Below, one piece after another: positions 43,568 through 54,810 of a stretch of 64,000 bases of DNA (the stretch's first letter is position 1; every line of letters starts with the position of its first letter). This DNA is from Penicillus capitatus (lineage: Eukaryota > Chlorophyta), in contig OZ287709.1 in NCBI GenBank assembly GCA_965649825.1, positions 186,001-250,000 of the forward strand, written 5' to 3'. A model generated the notes under the pieces. That model was not told the origin of the DNA. It did no database searches and worked only from the letters and a program-made list of their open reading frames with translations. The position numbers and the translations under genes are program-made.

Positions 43568-44579
43568 ACCGTCGACCGCTCAATCGCTCTCCCGTCCATC
43601 TTCTGCGGCATATGTCGTTGAACGCCCGACCGCGAGGACATGAGGATCACCCTACTCACTGTACAAATGATAATTCGACGACCCGATTTTGAGCGTTTGT
43701 GCGCATCAGATGTCACTGAGACATCACTTTGCGAAGGTTTAAAGGATCTGTCTGTCATACCAGAACACTCACGCTCGTTAAGTACTAAAAACGAGGAAGA
43801 AGTGCGGGGTCGGCATAAAGCGCAGAAACACGACTTATGCGTTCAGTTCAGCGTAATAAGCGTGACATGTAGACATGGCTAAAGGGACAGAGATACAAAA
43901 AGTGAGTGCAGTCATCAAGAACGTTCAAAGAAAGGTGTCACACTAGTTAGGTCATGGACAACAGTTGCCATCGCCTTAGTTGACTGTCGCACAGTTCGCC
44001 AGTGTCTCCGACGCCAAGAAAGACGTCGTTGCGGTTGCGGCAAACCATTAAGTGGTCTCGTCCTTCTGCTATAAGACAACCGAAGCGGCAGGCACATCTC
44101 ATGTCTTTCATCGTGATCCGTTTATCATAATGCAATCCGTTTTCTGCGTCTGTCATCGTGGTCCGTTTATCATAATGCAATCCGTTTTCTGCAGCTGTCG
44201 TCTCCGACGCTCTGCGCAATGATGCCAGATTGCCGTCACGTCGAAACAGTTGGAAGTGCCGATTCATTCCTAAAGAAGCAACTGGAAGTTCTAACAGAAC
44301 GCCGTTTTATCAGAATGTCGTTGTGGATGCATCTGTGCGTTCGGCTTTCTCGAATTCTTTCCTGCTTGCTGCCTGAACGAACACCTTTCGGAAACAAAGA
44401 GAGTTTGAGTTTCTTCTCGAAAGATCGTCGCGTTTCTGCAAACTGTGAGTGACTGAGACGCTCACGATCGACTGACGCGCGGAGAGGAAAATCAATCAAT
44501 CGAGTTGTTTGCAGAGAAATGTTCTTCTGCACAAAAAACGGCTACTGCTGCTAGAATTGCAGCTGCAAAAGGCGCTGGT
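43568..44579. other. Intergenic region with a 45-base direct repeat
   Basis: Nothing recognised apart from the repeat listed separately. A 106-codon minus frame (43,947-44,267) runs across the repeat and contains CRFGCLIAEGRDHLMVCRNR; a gene there is possible but unsupported. Confidence 0.4.
44108..44197. repeat. 45-base direct repeat, two tandem copies
   Basis: 44108-44152 and 44153-44197 are nearly identical (both contain ccgtttatcataatgcaat). The unit length is a multiple of three, and on the minus strand it encodes ENGLHYDKR twice. Confidence 0.85.
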
Positions 44580-47151
44580 TCAAGGAGACAGGAGTCCAAT
44601 GATCGCCTTTCGGACTTTGTCTGAACACTTGGCATTCTTGTCTTTGCAGACAAGGTCGAGCGGAGTCGCAGCATCGTTATCCATGGGCGTCTTGATTGCC
44701 CCAGCGTCTACCAGAATCTACCAAAATACCTCTGAGGAAGAGCGACGCCAGTTGCGGGTTACCTTAGCCATCAAGAAACGACCATACAAAGCTGCCAAAT
44801 GGAGTGGCGTCCTTCCGGCCGCATCGAGCACTTCGATTTCTGCACCGTGGTCGACCAGCATCTTTAAACATTACTGGCAACGCAGAAAGCCAATCAGAGA
44901 CGACTCACTTTGGTGATCTGGACTCTGTTATAAATTGCAGCGACGTGCAGTGGAGCGGCGCCATGAATATTGAAATTGTTGAACTTCGCGCCAGCTTCAA
45001 TTAAAATCTTCCTCGCACAAACAACACCTGTACTTAAGAACCGATGCGGTGCGAAACGCACCTTCGCAATCTGCGCGTATCCGTTGTAGATAGATCCTGT
45101 CAGCGGAGTCCAGAAATTGTTGTTATACGTTTTTAGGTCTGCCCCGGCTTCGACAAGAATCTACCGCAGATGTGTCCAAGGTAGAATGTGAACAGATAGG
45201 AATAAAGCGACCTTTGCAATATTAGTGTGTCCATTTACTGATGCTTCGTAAAGTGGAGTCCAGCCGTTGTTCGCGATAGTGTTCACTTCCGCGCCGTGCT
45301 CGACAAGAAGCTTTCGCAGTCTTCAACAGATAATCGGAAATACAGAAAGGCATTACCTGTACGACGAAGTTGAAACGTTTTACCGTTGCCAAGTAAAGAG
45401 GTGTCATGCCGTCTGCATTGATAGCATTGATGTCCGCCCCATGGTTAAGGAGAACCTGTTCATACAGCGAATGCTGCAACACTGAAAGAGGTCTCGCCCA
45501 CTTTGAGGACTGCGTGTCTATTGTGGTTTGCTGCCGTAGCCAGAGGAGTAACTGCTAAAGAATCCCGGCTATCAACTCTGGCACAGTGCTTCAGCAAAAC
45601 CTGCAGACCAGAAGCAGTTACAGGGAACCAGAGAAGAACACATCTGTGTGGCGACATCTATAGATTCTGCACAGGAGTCCCCGGATTTACCTTGGCGCAC
45701 TCCACGGCGTTGAGCGTGGCGGCTGCGTGAAGGAACGTCGAGCCAGTCGCTTCAGAAAGATCCGAACCCCCTGCCGATCCATAGGGGGTGTCAACATACA
45801 GACCATTCAGGAGAATGGCCTCGGCGTCAAGGCAGTTGTCTGTTTTCACGGCAGCAATCATCGCCTGCGCAAAACGATCGTATGACACTCGACTGGCAGC
45901 GAGGCTTACCGAGATCAACTCTGCTTCCGATTTCCCTTCGTACGCCTTCTTTTTCTCCATAAGCTTCTTATCGTAACCTCGCCCTCTATCGACGCACAAC
46001 GGGCGCCTTGCGGTTGCACGTGATGAAGATAACTGCGTGCGCTGCTTTGTTCCCAATGTGGGATAGGTGTTGACAGTCGACTCGATCCAGTCGAGATAGT
46101 AGTCCACTTTTGTGTACACGACAGACTCTTCTCTCGAATTCTGTTCGGATCCTTGCAGCGCATACCCAAAGGATGCAATTCCCACGACCGAGTCCCGGTG
46201 CGCCATCCCGACCGTCGTTTTTTCGTCGGTGGCGCCGTCCGCCGCCCATATCAAAGGACCTCCCGATTCGCCTGTCAAACAGCGTGCATGAAAGACGCGA
46301 CAGGATATCATCCGGATAACCTTTGCCTACGGTCTGTCGCAGTGATCTCGCGCAGATCCAACTGTCCGAGTCGATGCCTCTCAGTCGCTCTTTGCACTCG
46401 CCTTGGTCGACCACGACGAGACGGTCCGCCACGCGCAACGTGTTCGCGATGTCGTCGAATTCCGTCGTTGCCCATCCGGCGGCGGCAAGGTCATCCTCAG
46501 AAAATAGAGGCACGTTGCCGGAACCCAGACTAGGCAGAGGCAGGTTAGCGTCTCTGTCAAGCTTCAAAACAGCCACGTCGTGCCCGCCGGCGACATCACC
46601 AGTCCACGCCGGATGCACGTATCCTGCCACCGCGTTAAACACCTGCGTCGACGTCGCCGTATCGTGTGCCGTCCGGGGAAACTAAGCTCTTGCCTTGTCC
46701 TTTTCGCTGTCCGTGGAGCCATGTGTCCCGCAGTCGACGATGGGGGTCAGGCCAACAGAACCGTCGACTTTCGGATCCACACAGTGCGCCGCCGTCAGAA
46801 CCCAGCCTTGGCGGAAAAGCGCAGCTCCGCATGTGTGCGCGTGGCTGCTTCGTTCTCTCAGGCTGCAAACGTATGGAAACCTACCACTCGAAGCTTCCAT
46901 TCCTCCCTGCCGGCCATCATCTAGTCGAGTTAATGCGACGGAGATTTCGCGCAGCTTACCGCCTTTTTCGCGTAGACGGTCGCAGCTGACGCGGTCTGCA
47001 GGTAGTCGCCGTTCAAAGCTACACGCACATAAGAAGGCGCTTCGCGAAGATCGGCGTTTCGTTTTCCGCACCTTTGCTGGCGGCCGATGTCTTCGGCAAG
47101 AGCAGCAGCAAGCATGTTGCCAAGTTCAGCAGCGCAGCCGTCGAGCTGCAT
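44580..47151 (-). CDS. Trypsin-like serine protease fused to about eight ankyrin repeats
   Basis: N-terminal exon from 47151 (MQLDGCAAELGNMLAAALAE ... TVYAKKA), then after a 53-base intron GGMEASSGRFPYVCSLRERS, GWVLTAAHCVDP (catalytic His), GHDVAVLKLDRDA (Asp) and ICARSLRQTVGK joined across a 49-base intron to GESGGPLIWAADG (Ser), and YTKVDYYLDWIEST. The triad of S1A proteases is complete. A linker (GKSEAELISVSLAASRVSYD) leads to ankyrin repeats such as VLLKHCARVDSRDSLAVTPL, GADINAINADGMTPLYLATV, HGAEVNTIANNGWTPLYEAS and LDAAGRTPLHLAALYG. Most repeats are one exon each; 44861-44763 is exactly 99 bases. The stop is at 44580-44582. No signal peptide is evident in the first exon. I know of no standard family with this fusion. 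Confidence 0.85.
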
Positions 47152-48769
47152 GCCTGCTTAGAAGACCAACGAAGTTCGAACATTTTCTCCGACGCGAAAT
47201 GGGTCCAAGATGCGAAAACAGTCAGCTAAATACCCGATCGCGTGCTGTACAAGAATGATGTCGCGTCATCTCTAACGCGAACTGATTCATGTTCTCAATG
47301 CATGTGATCGCTCTCTCGTAAAGTCGCCTTCGTGTCCGTCTACGCTCTCGTCATGCTTCGAGCAGCAGAACGCCCTCGCGCCAAAATGCGCACACGCGAT
47401 CGACAAACTCGGCGTCTGCCGAAGGACTGTTCGTCGAAGAACATGATGGCGAAGATGTGACAGCAAGTGTGGAAGTGGGGCAGCATTCCAAGCATTGTCT
47501 CCTCCATTAACTGCATGATTCAAGTGACTGCAGTTGCGGATGGCCTTCAGAGAGGACGGTGACGAAGATACAACGGTAAGAGGTAACAGTTCTGTCACAT
47601 TGTCTTGAACGTTATCTCCAAAGATCATTGACCAAGAACGCATATCCATTTAACACCAGCCAGAAGTGCGAACAACACCAGTTATTGTGTGTTTCCGTTG
47701 GCGTCGAAGGCACACAACCATCTCGATAGGTTGCGTAACGTCGGCAAAGAGTTCTATTAAGGTCAAGAGTTGTCTGTCTATAGAACGGCGTTGTTACAGA
47801 ACGGCGTAGTGAGTTTGATGGGACGGCGTCATGTGTTTTGCTTCCGTCCGTTACCCTCCCTTGTTGTCGTGCGCGCGGCGCGCATGCGGATGCGAGGCGG
47901 CGGGAAACGACGAACGAACGCGGATTAATGTTAATGTTCTTTCTGATGTCCATTTCGTAGTGTCTTCGCTACCATGCCGACATTTTCAATCCATCACTTG
48001 TCACAAAAACGCTGTCGCACTTTAGTCGTAAAGAACACAAATCGCCTTCCAAGCATTCTATCTTCTTGTTCGGGCACACTCTTTTTGCTTCAATGTCTTC
48101 GGTAAAGCTGGGAGACCTATCGCGAAGGTCAAATCGGTTGGCTGGACATCTATGTTGACAAATTGATCATAGACGATAAGAATGGTGGACTGCGTGTCGG
48201 GAACAAAGGCTCTCTATAAACTGCAGGGCACAAATGCAGGTTCTGGCGACAGCCAAGGCTCATTCATCAAAAGCGTGACGAGCACATAGCGCCTTAAGAT
48301 ATCTCTGGAAAGATGAGCGCCAGAGTCACGGCGTAGAAACGTGTGGCGTCGTTTCGTCATCGTCGCACGTTTCATGGGGAGACTATGCGTCTTGTTGTGC
48401 AGCTCAACTCCATCTTGTCGAATGTTCCACAGAACCCCGCCGTGATTCTCCAGTTACGATTCCGAATAGAGCATGGTTCGACAACAACGTGTTCCGGCTG
48501 CGGCGTGTTACGACATGAGATTTGTGTGACGGTTCGTTCTCGTGCGGTTCGAGTGACGGAGATGATAAGAATGCGTCTGACTGGCGCCACAGGATGCATG
48601 CGTGAGTATGGATCGTGACTCCCAGAATTGACACTGACAGCGCGCAGAACGGCCGTTTCTCACGTACGACAGAGATTTTACTCATGACAAATCTAAACCT
48701 TTAAATGCGTTGCGAAACTCGAGCACGGCAGATTTACTGCCTTTCATTCTTAGACTTCGGCCGAATCGA
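47152..48769. other. Intergenic region; second copy of the transporter-A upstream repeat
   Basis: No gene recognised. 47,760-48,370 resembles 9,480-9,990. A 120-codon minus frame at 47,287-47,649 is open but of unknown meaning. The region probably contains the promoter of transporter C. Confidence 0.5.
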
Positions 48770-50427
48770 ATGCCATTCCGACTCGACATCGCCGTGGCCC
48801 TTTTGGGCCCGTTCAACTTCGGTAAGCACAAAAATGTCTCTGGTTGTCATCCAGAGTCGAGTGTTTCGTCGACAGGCTTGGCCATGTCCATCATGAACAC
48901 GATGCTGGAAGCAATCTCAGATGATCTGGGAATCGAAGAGAATGTCGGCGGCGCTGTGGCGGCCGCCGCCCTTTACGCCGGTGCAGTTATAGGCGGTTTC
49001 GTCGTCGGTCCCTTCGAGAAGTGCTGTGGACGATTCGTACAGTTCTGGATCGCCTTTCTGTATCTGCTGGCGAGTCTTCTCTGTGGCCTGACGACCGACC
49101 ACAAAATCTGTTGGGGTGGGCCATTTGACGGATGTGTGCCTTACATGCTGCTATTTGGGCGAGTGATCTCCGGTGTCGCATTCGGATTCTCGATCGTCAT
49201 TTCGCCAAAGTGGAGCGAAAGGAAATTTAAAGCTCGTCAATAATCTGTGCTTAGGTTCTTGGTCGCTGCTTCCGAGCCAACGCAACGTGGCTGTCTCATG
49301 GCGTTTGTACAGGTCTGGGATTTTATTAAGATTTCCCAGATGGAAAAGTGTCTGCAGGTCGTTGTTGCCACGGGTCAGTTTCTTGGACTGATTATCGGCC
49401 TCCCGTACGAATTCGACGACGCATTTGAACTCCGCTACGAATGGTGGAGAACCATGTTTCTCCTCATGTGTCTACCCGCAATTCTCCAGGTACGGTCTCA
49501 TTCATCGCCTAGTACATCTCATTGGTTCTGCAGGGCTCACTGGCACTCTTAACGTTGTACCGTCAATCTATGATCGGCGAAGTGCGTGGCCCGGTGTGCG
49601 AGTCCGTCGCCGTTCAGATGCCGGAGTGCGAAGAGAAGAGTCAAGAAACGGGTCACCGCTCTTCCGCATCGACCAGCGAAACGCATCCAAATGATAAAGA
49701 AGACGATTCGGAGGTGGCGGATAGTGGAAAGGCCTCTCCGTCACAGTCCCAACGCGAAAGGAGCTCTCGTCCGAATCTCAACACCATGCAGCAATTCCAA
49801 TCCATCTTCACAAAACAATATCGCCCGTGTGTCATCCTCGCCATCGGCATCCCCGTCTTCTGCCAACTGAGTGGCGTCAATGTGTTGGTCTCGTACTCGA
49901 CCAAAGTCTTCGAGGATGCTGGAATGGATGCAGCGATCGTTGGCAGTGCGATCTTCGGCCTGGCCAACATCGTTGCAAGCTCGTTTGGCATGTGGTCCTA
50001 TGAGAAGTTCGGTCGGGTCAAAACCACTCGCGTAAGCGTCATTATCATGATTCTCTGTTATTCGATCATTGCCTTGATCGACTTGGCATCGTCGACGGTT
50101 TCTGGCATCGTGTCAGCCGTGTGTGTCACTGTGTTCATTATGGCATTCGTTTCCTCTTGTGGACCCATGAACATCACCTACGCTGCCGAAGTCGTCCCTC
50201 CCGAGATCGCGTCTGTTGTTCTGGGATTGGGCCAGTCACTGTCGCTGATCGTCATTCTTATTCTAGTACTTGTCTTTCCTGGCATACTTGACGCCATTGG
50301 TGCACTGCTTTCTTTCTTATTCTTCAGCGTCGTTTGCATATTTTTCTTAGCTTTCCTCGAACTGTACATGATCGAAACGAAGGGACAAGATCCCGAAGAG
50401 ATCTGGAAGAAATCGACGAGATGCTAA
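48770..50427 (+). CDS. Hexose-type MFS transporter C
   Basis: About 489 residues, five exons at the family-standard positions: 48770-48821, 48876-49209, 49255-49312, 49358-49489, 49534-50427. It begins MPFRLDIAVALLGPFNFG. It has EKCCGRFVQFWIAFLYLLAS, CWGGPFDGC and GRVISGVAFGF; the site equivalent to SPPEIRG is SEPTQRG. TM7 reads GIPVFCQLSGVNVLVSYSTK with the conserved Gln-Leu-Ser-Gly-Val-Asn of active sugar porters; the end is MIETKGQDPEEIWKK. A long charged central loop (SQETGHRSSASTSE) replaces PESPRWL. The frame is intact. Confidence 0.88.
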
Positions 50428-51133
50428 ATGCAGGATGTTATGCTTATCAACATAAGTGTATTTTTTCTTTCTTTCTTTTTTACTTTGGACAACAGAATCG
50501 AAGAATCAGCAATGCAATTGGCACCGCTGCTGAGATGCATTCAGCGTTGTTGTCTGGGTGGGATTTCAATGATGCATCATTGAACGGTTCTTGCTTTTTC
50601 ACGCATTAGTATATCCGAAATGAAAGAGTCTGCATCAACATGCAAGGTCTTTCTCTAAACTGGGTGAATTCTTATTCCTGTCACATGCAACACTGTTGCT
50701 GCAGTCCATTTTTGCAGCACCTCTAATTCCAGAACTGGATTTCGTACAAACTTGATAGAACTGCGGTTATGCACCGGCGGCCTGGCAGCACACTAATGTT
50801 AAGGATGGAGAAATACAGTTGGTGTGACAAACGAGTTTACTTTGCGCGACGTTGACGAGACATCGATCTGCACAGATGCGTCTGCTAATGGTTCGTTGGA
50901 GCTTTGTGTGCATCTGCGTTCTCTACAGGTGCATGGAACGGGACAGCTGGCAGTTTTCGATCTTAGTCGACGATCCTCATTTTTTTATGATAATTGCGTC
51001 GTAGACGTCTTGATGACGACAAAAAAAGATATGCTGTGGTACCTACAGCAACCTAAGCGGAAGTTAACTGCATCGTGGACCCTAAACCAGTATACCTCAA
51101 ATACGGACCGCACATCCGTCCGAGCAGAGAAAA
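50428..51133. other. Intergenic between transporters C and D
   Basis: The last 190 bases match 10,003-10,193 upstream of transporter A. Elsewhere nothing recognised. Confidence 0.5.
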
Positions 51134-52829
51134 ATGTGGCGCGTCTACACGGCAATCCTCATCGCCCTTCTGGGTTCTTTTAACTTCGGTAAGGGCTTGC
51201 CGGTGGTTTTATGTTCGGTTTTTTCATGCGGCAGTGTTCGCAGGTATCGCACTCGTCATCGTCAATACGATGCTCGATAACCTGTCCGAGGATTTGACGT
51301 TCGAGAAAAACGTCGGAGGTGCCGCGGTCTCATCGATCTTCTACGTTGGTGCCATGCTCGGCGGACTCGTAGCTGGGTCATTCGAAAAAGCGAGCGGCAA
51401 ATTCGCGCAGCTGTGGATCGGCGTGTTGTACGCGTTCGGCAACATCATCGCCGGCCTCACCGCAGACCACAAGTTCTGTTGGGGAGGGCCGTTCGATGGA
51501 TGCGTTACCAGCATGCTGTTCGCGGCGCGCATTCTAACCGGATTTGCTTCGGGCCTCATGCTGGTCGTTTCGCCTAAGTACGACATGGCAGGAGAGACTT
51601 TTAGTTTTGATATTTGTGTGACCAGGTATCTGGCAACAGTCTCGCCTCCAGAGATACGAGGAACAATTGGAGCTTGCTCTCAGGTACGCCTTCTCTTATT
51701 CTATCTCACTCTTTCTCATCCATTGTCGCAGTTGGCCCAGACTATTGGTGTGTTCTTCGGGCTGCTGTTAGGCATTCCGTACGAGTTCGATGAGAGCTTT
51801 ATGATCGGAGAGTACGAGTGGTGGCGACTCATGTTTCTCTGCGTTTCGGTGCCGCCCATTGTTCAAGTAATCGACCTGTTGCGTGTCGCGCTTGTCTTAG
51901 ATTCTTTCATATAGTGTGCATTGACATTTCTTACATTTCCACTCTTTCGCCAGTCCATTGAAGAAGTGAGAAAGGACTTCAGCAACAAGATATCTAAAAG
52001 AGACATCGAGCTTCAGCCTACGACAGAACAGAACGAAACTGCTGCAGGTTCTCAGTCATCAGCAAACGAGGGTCCCCGCGAAACAAATGGGACATTGCCT
52101 GTTACAACAGACAAAAAACCGATTGAAAAACCGATGAAAAAACCGTTTCAAAAAAGACTTCCGTTCGTGACTGCATGGACAAGCTTCAAGAGACAGGTCA
52201 TTTTGGTATTCAATCCGAAGTATCGTCACTGTGTCATCCTGGGGATCGGTGTTCCAACAGTGGCCCGACTCTGCGGCGTTAACATACTGGCATCCTACAC
52301 GACGACGATCTTCGAAAATGCTGGAATGGATCGTGCCATCATCGGCAGTGCACTTTACGGTGCGAGCAGCATCATCAGCAGCTTCATTTCGGTTAGTCTC
52401 TTTGATAAGTTTCAGCGCAAGACCATGGCATATGCAAGTTTTTCTATCATGGCAGCCAGTTACTTGGGCCTGTCGCTGTCAGATTTAGCCGGATCCAGCG
52501 TCGCCGGTCCTTCTTCTGTGGTGTTCGCTATCATGTTTACCTTCGGTTTTCGCACAGCAAGCGGAATTCTGTATACCTCATATGCACCAGAAGTTGTTCC
52601 GTCCGAGATTGCTGGAATCGTCTTAGGATTCGGCCAATCGCTTTCATTGCTCGTATCTTTCACTCTGGTGTTGGCGTTTCCTTCCGTTCTTGACGCGATC
52701 GGGGCACTTGGGGCGTTCCTCATTCTTTTCAGCTTCTGCATTTTTTCATTGCTCTTCCTGAAGCTCTTTATGATCGAAACCAAAGGCCGAGAGTTGAGTG
52801 ACATTGCAAATGAGCTTGTTGGCGCTTGA
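51134..52829 (+). CDS. Hexose-type MFS transporter D
   Basis: About 498 residues; exons 51134-51188, 51244-51577, 51626-51683, 51732-51866, 51915-52829. Nearly identical to transporter A except for scattered substitutions, a 4-residue insertion in the central loop (IEKPMKKPFQKRLP) and a cluster of changes at the end of exon 2 (TSMLFAARILTGFASG versus ADMLFAGRVLTGFASG). Motifs: SPPEIRGTIG, GVPTVARLCGVNILASYTT, PEVVPSEIAGIVLGFGQS, MIETKGRELSDI. It arose with A through the segmental duplication. Confidence 0.9.
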
Positions 52830-53611
52830 TAAGCGCGCAGCATTTTTACGAGATAAGTTACAAGAATGGTGGTATGGTAATGATTTCAGATTTTGTTTTT
52901 CTTGTTTCAAAGAGGTCGCAGTTTATTCAGCGTCAAAATCAGGAAGGTTTTTTGGGAGGTTCTATACTATTTCAAATCAGCAGGGTTCTCGAGCGACGAT
53001 GAACTCGAGCAGCACGGCAGATTTAGGATCAAATAAAGACTCCCATTTATTACATAACACGTTCTAACGCAGTTCCAGTCAATCGATCGATCCTTCGACA
53101 ACTAAAGAGATGGGCAGGGCTTAGTGGTTCGAAGAGAAGTTTTGGCCTTAATTAACGAGATGGTGGACTTAATGTACAGCTAACCTCCTGTCTAGAATGG
53201 CATTGTACAAGAATCCAAGGATGTCGATTTCTTGATGTGTATGGATAGTCCGATTGCCGAACATTTCATATGTCGAGGTCTTATCATTCAGATTGCAACC
53301 ATCAAAAGATGTGGTAGATCAAATCGCGTTGAAACATTTCGTTACGTGTCTTCGTTCAATCGCTCTGTGTCGAAGACTTTCGGCTTCAACGTTTTTTTTG
53401 TGTTTAGGCAAGCCAGTGGAAAAAAAGATGCTGGAGACGCCAGGTACCGTGATAGAGAACGAGCAACACGTTTATCTTTCGAATCTGAATGAACAGGATA
53501 ACTTAGTGAGCGACTTCTAAGAGTACGAAGACCAAGGTCTCTCTTTTCTATACGTAGTCCGTTCAAGACTTTGCTGAACAGATAGAAAGCTTCGATCAAA
53601 TCTCACAAACT

Positions 53612-54199
53612 TCAAAACTTCAGACCAACGGCTCGAGAACTTCGCGAGTAAGAAGGAATGCGCTTGACATCCGGAGGTGAACAGACTTGCCACACTTTCT
53701 GTTGCGTTTGCATTGGGTCTAAGTACTTTGTTCGTGCTTGAAGACAAAGATGTGTCGTGACAAGACATGCATCTTTCGCCAATTCCTCTAATCCATCGAC
53801 CTTGGATAATGTAACCAAGGTTTGTTGTCGCTGTGCACGAGATTGCCGTGTTTTGTCGTCAATCCAGCCAAACAACCATTGATAAGAAGAAACCGTCGTT
53901 GATCTTGATTCCTCCGCTTTATTTAAGACATCTTTAGTCAGCTGTCTCTTGGGCATTAGCAGAGACGGGACCAAACTTGCTCCATTATGCATTTTCAAGA
54001 GGAAGAAGACAACGAACATCCTCACTTGCAGACGATTTGGCTCTATCGAATCAGACAAAGCATGGTGTACACAAGAAGTAAGTACCCCCAGAAAATAAAT
54101 CCATGAACCTTCACAGTACTCTCTAGAAGTGCAAAAAAGTAGGTGGATTTGGGACTCGTTACGTGCGAAGTTCGACGACCGATAGGACGTGAATAACAC
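53612..54199 (-). CDS. ORF of unknown function conserved between the two duplicated blocks (copy 2)
   Basis: An open frame of 195 codons, longer than its counterpart at 12,721-13,089. Shared segments: EELAKDA, TTHL-LQARTKY, KVWQVCS. The N-terminal third contains a hydrophobic stretch (IYFLGVLTSCVHHALS) that may be non-coding. No family recognised. Confidence 0.35.
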   Translation of the reverse strand: MLFTSYRSSNFARNESQIHLLFCTSREYCEGSWIYFLGVLTSCVHHALSDSIEPNRLQVRMFVVFFLLKMHNGASLVPSLLMPKRQLTKDVLNKAEESRSTTVSSYQWLFGWIDDKTRQSRAQRQQTLVTLSKVDGLEELAKDACLVTTHLCLQARTKYLDPMQTQQKVWQVCSPPDVKRIPSYSRSSRAVGLKF

Positions 54200-54810
54200 T
54201 GCGAGTTACAAGTCAAAGTCGCCCGCAACGCTCTGCTGTTGCACGAATGGTCGTCAGTAACGTTCGACCACGCTGGCCGACGTTCACAATGCGTGACCAT
54301 GTTCTTCACCCTCAACGCAAACTCTAGATTCTTGCTCCTCTCGTTACTATGTTTTCCGTTCGTTTTGCGTTCTCAGCCTTCACGTTCAAGAAATCCGTAT
54401 TCTGACTCGGCTCTGGAGTTTCTTAGTTTCATTCCGCCATGTAAGCCGGTTCCCTAACGTTTCTTTCCGACTCCGCGGTGACTCCACGTTGTGTCGCGTT
54501 GGCTGCCGATAACGTCGCTTTGCTTTTTCGCGGTTTCCGTCCATCGTCTGATTTTGTGCTTCTTGTGTGCCACCTTGAAGTTTGCTATAAGAAGTCGACA
54601 GTCTCTGCGTCTGGCAGATCGAAATCACTATTGTACACGCCGTCACCAAAACCTCGAGTGTGCAAATCCTCGCTTCTTTGTCAGTCTTCCCAATGACTCG
54701 GCGTTTGCGAATGACGTTGACGTCTATTTTGTCTCGTTCACGAACTCATCTTGCCCTAACGCAATCAAGTAAAAAGATATCTGAACGGGATTCGCGCTAC
54801 CATATCACAA

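Larger units (their letters stand above)
50940..54810. repeat. Segmental duplication, copy 2 (partner about 10,003-14,720)
   Basis: Contains transporter D and about 2 kb of downstream sequence collinear with copy 1. It lacks the retroelement insertion, keeping a single gactcggctctggag at 54404-54418 at the equivalent point. Confidence 0.85.

Noticed and set aside
46110-47258. Several plus-strand ORFs of 100-187 codons
   Set aside because: Antisense shadows of the trypsin-like exons carrying LTAAHC and GESGGP.
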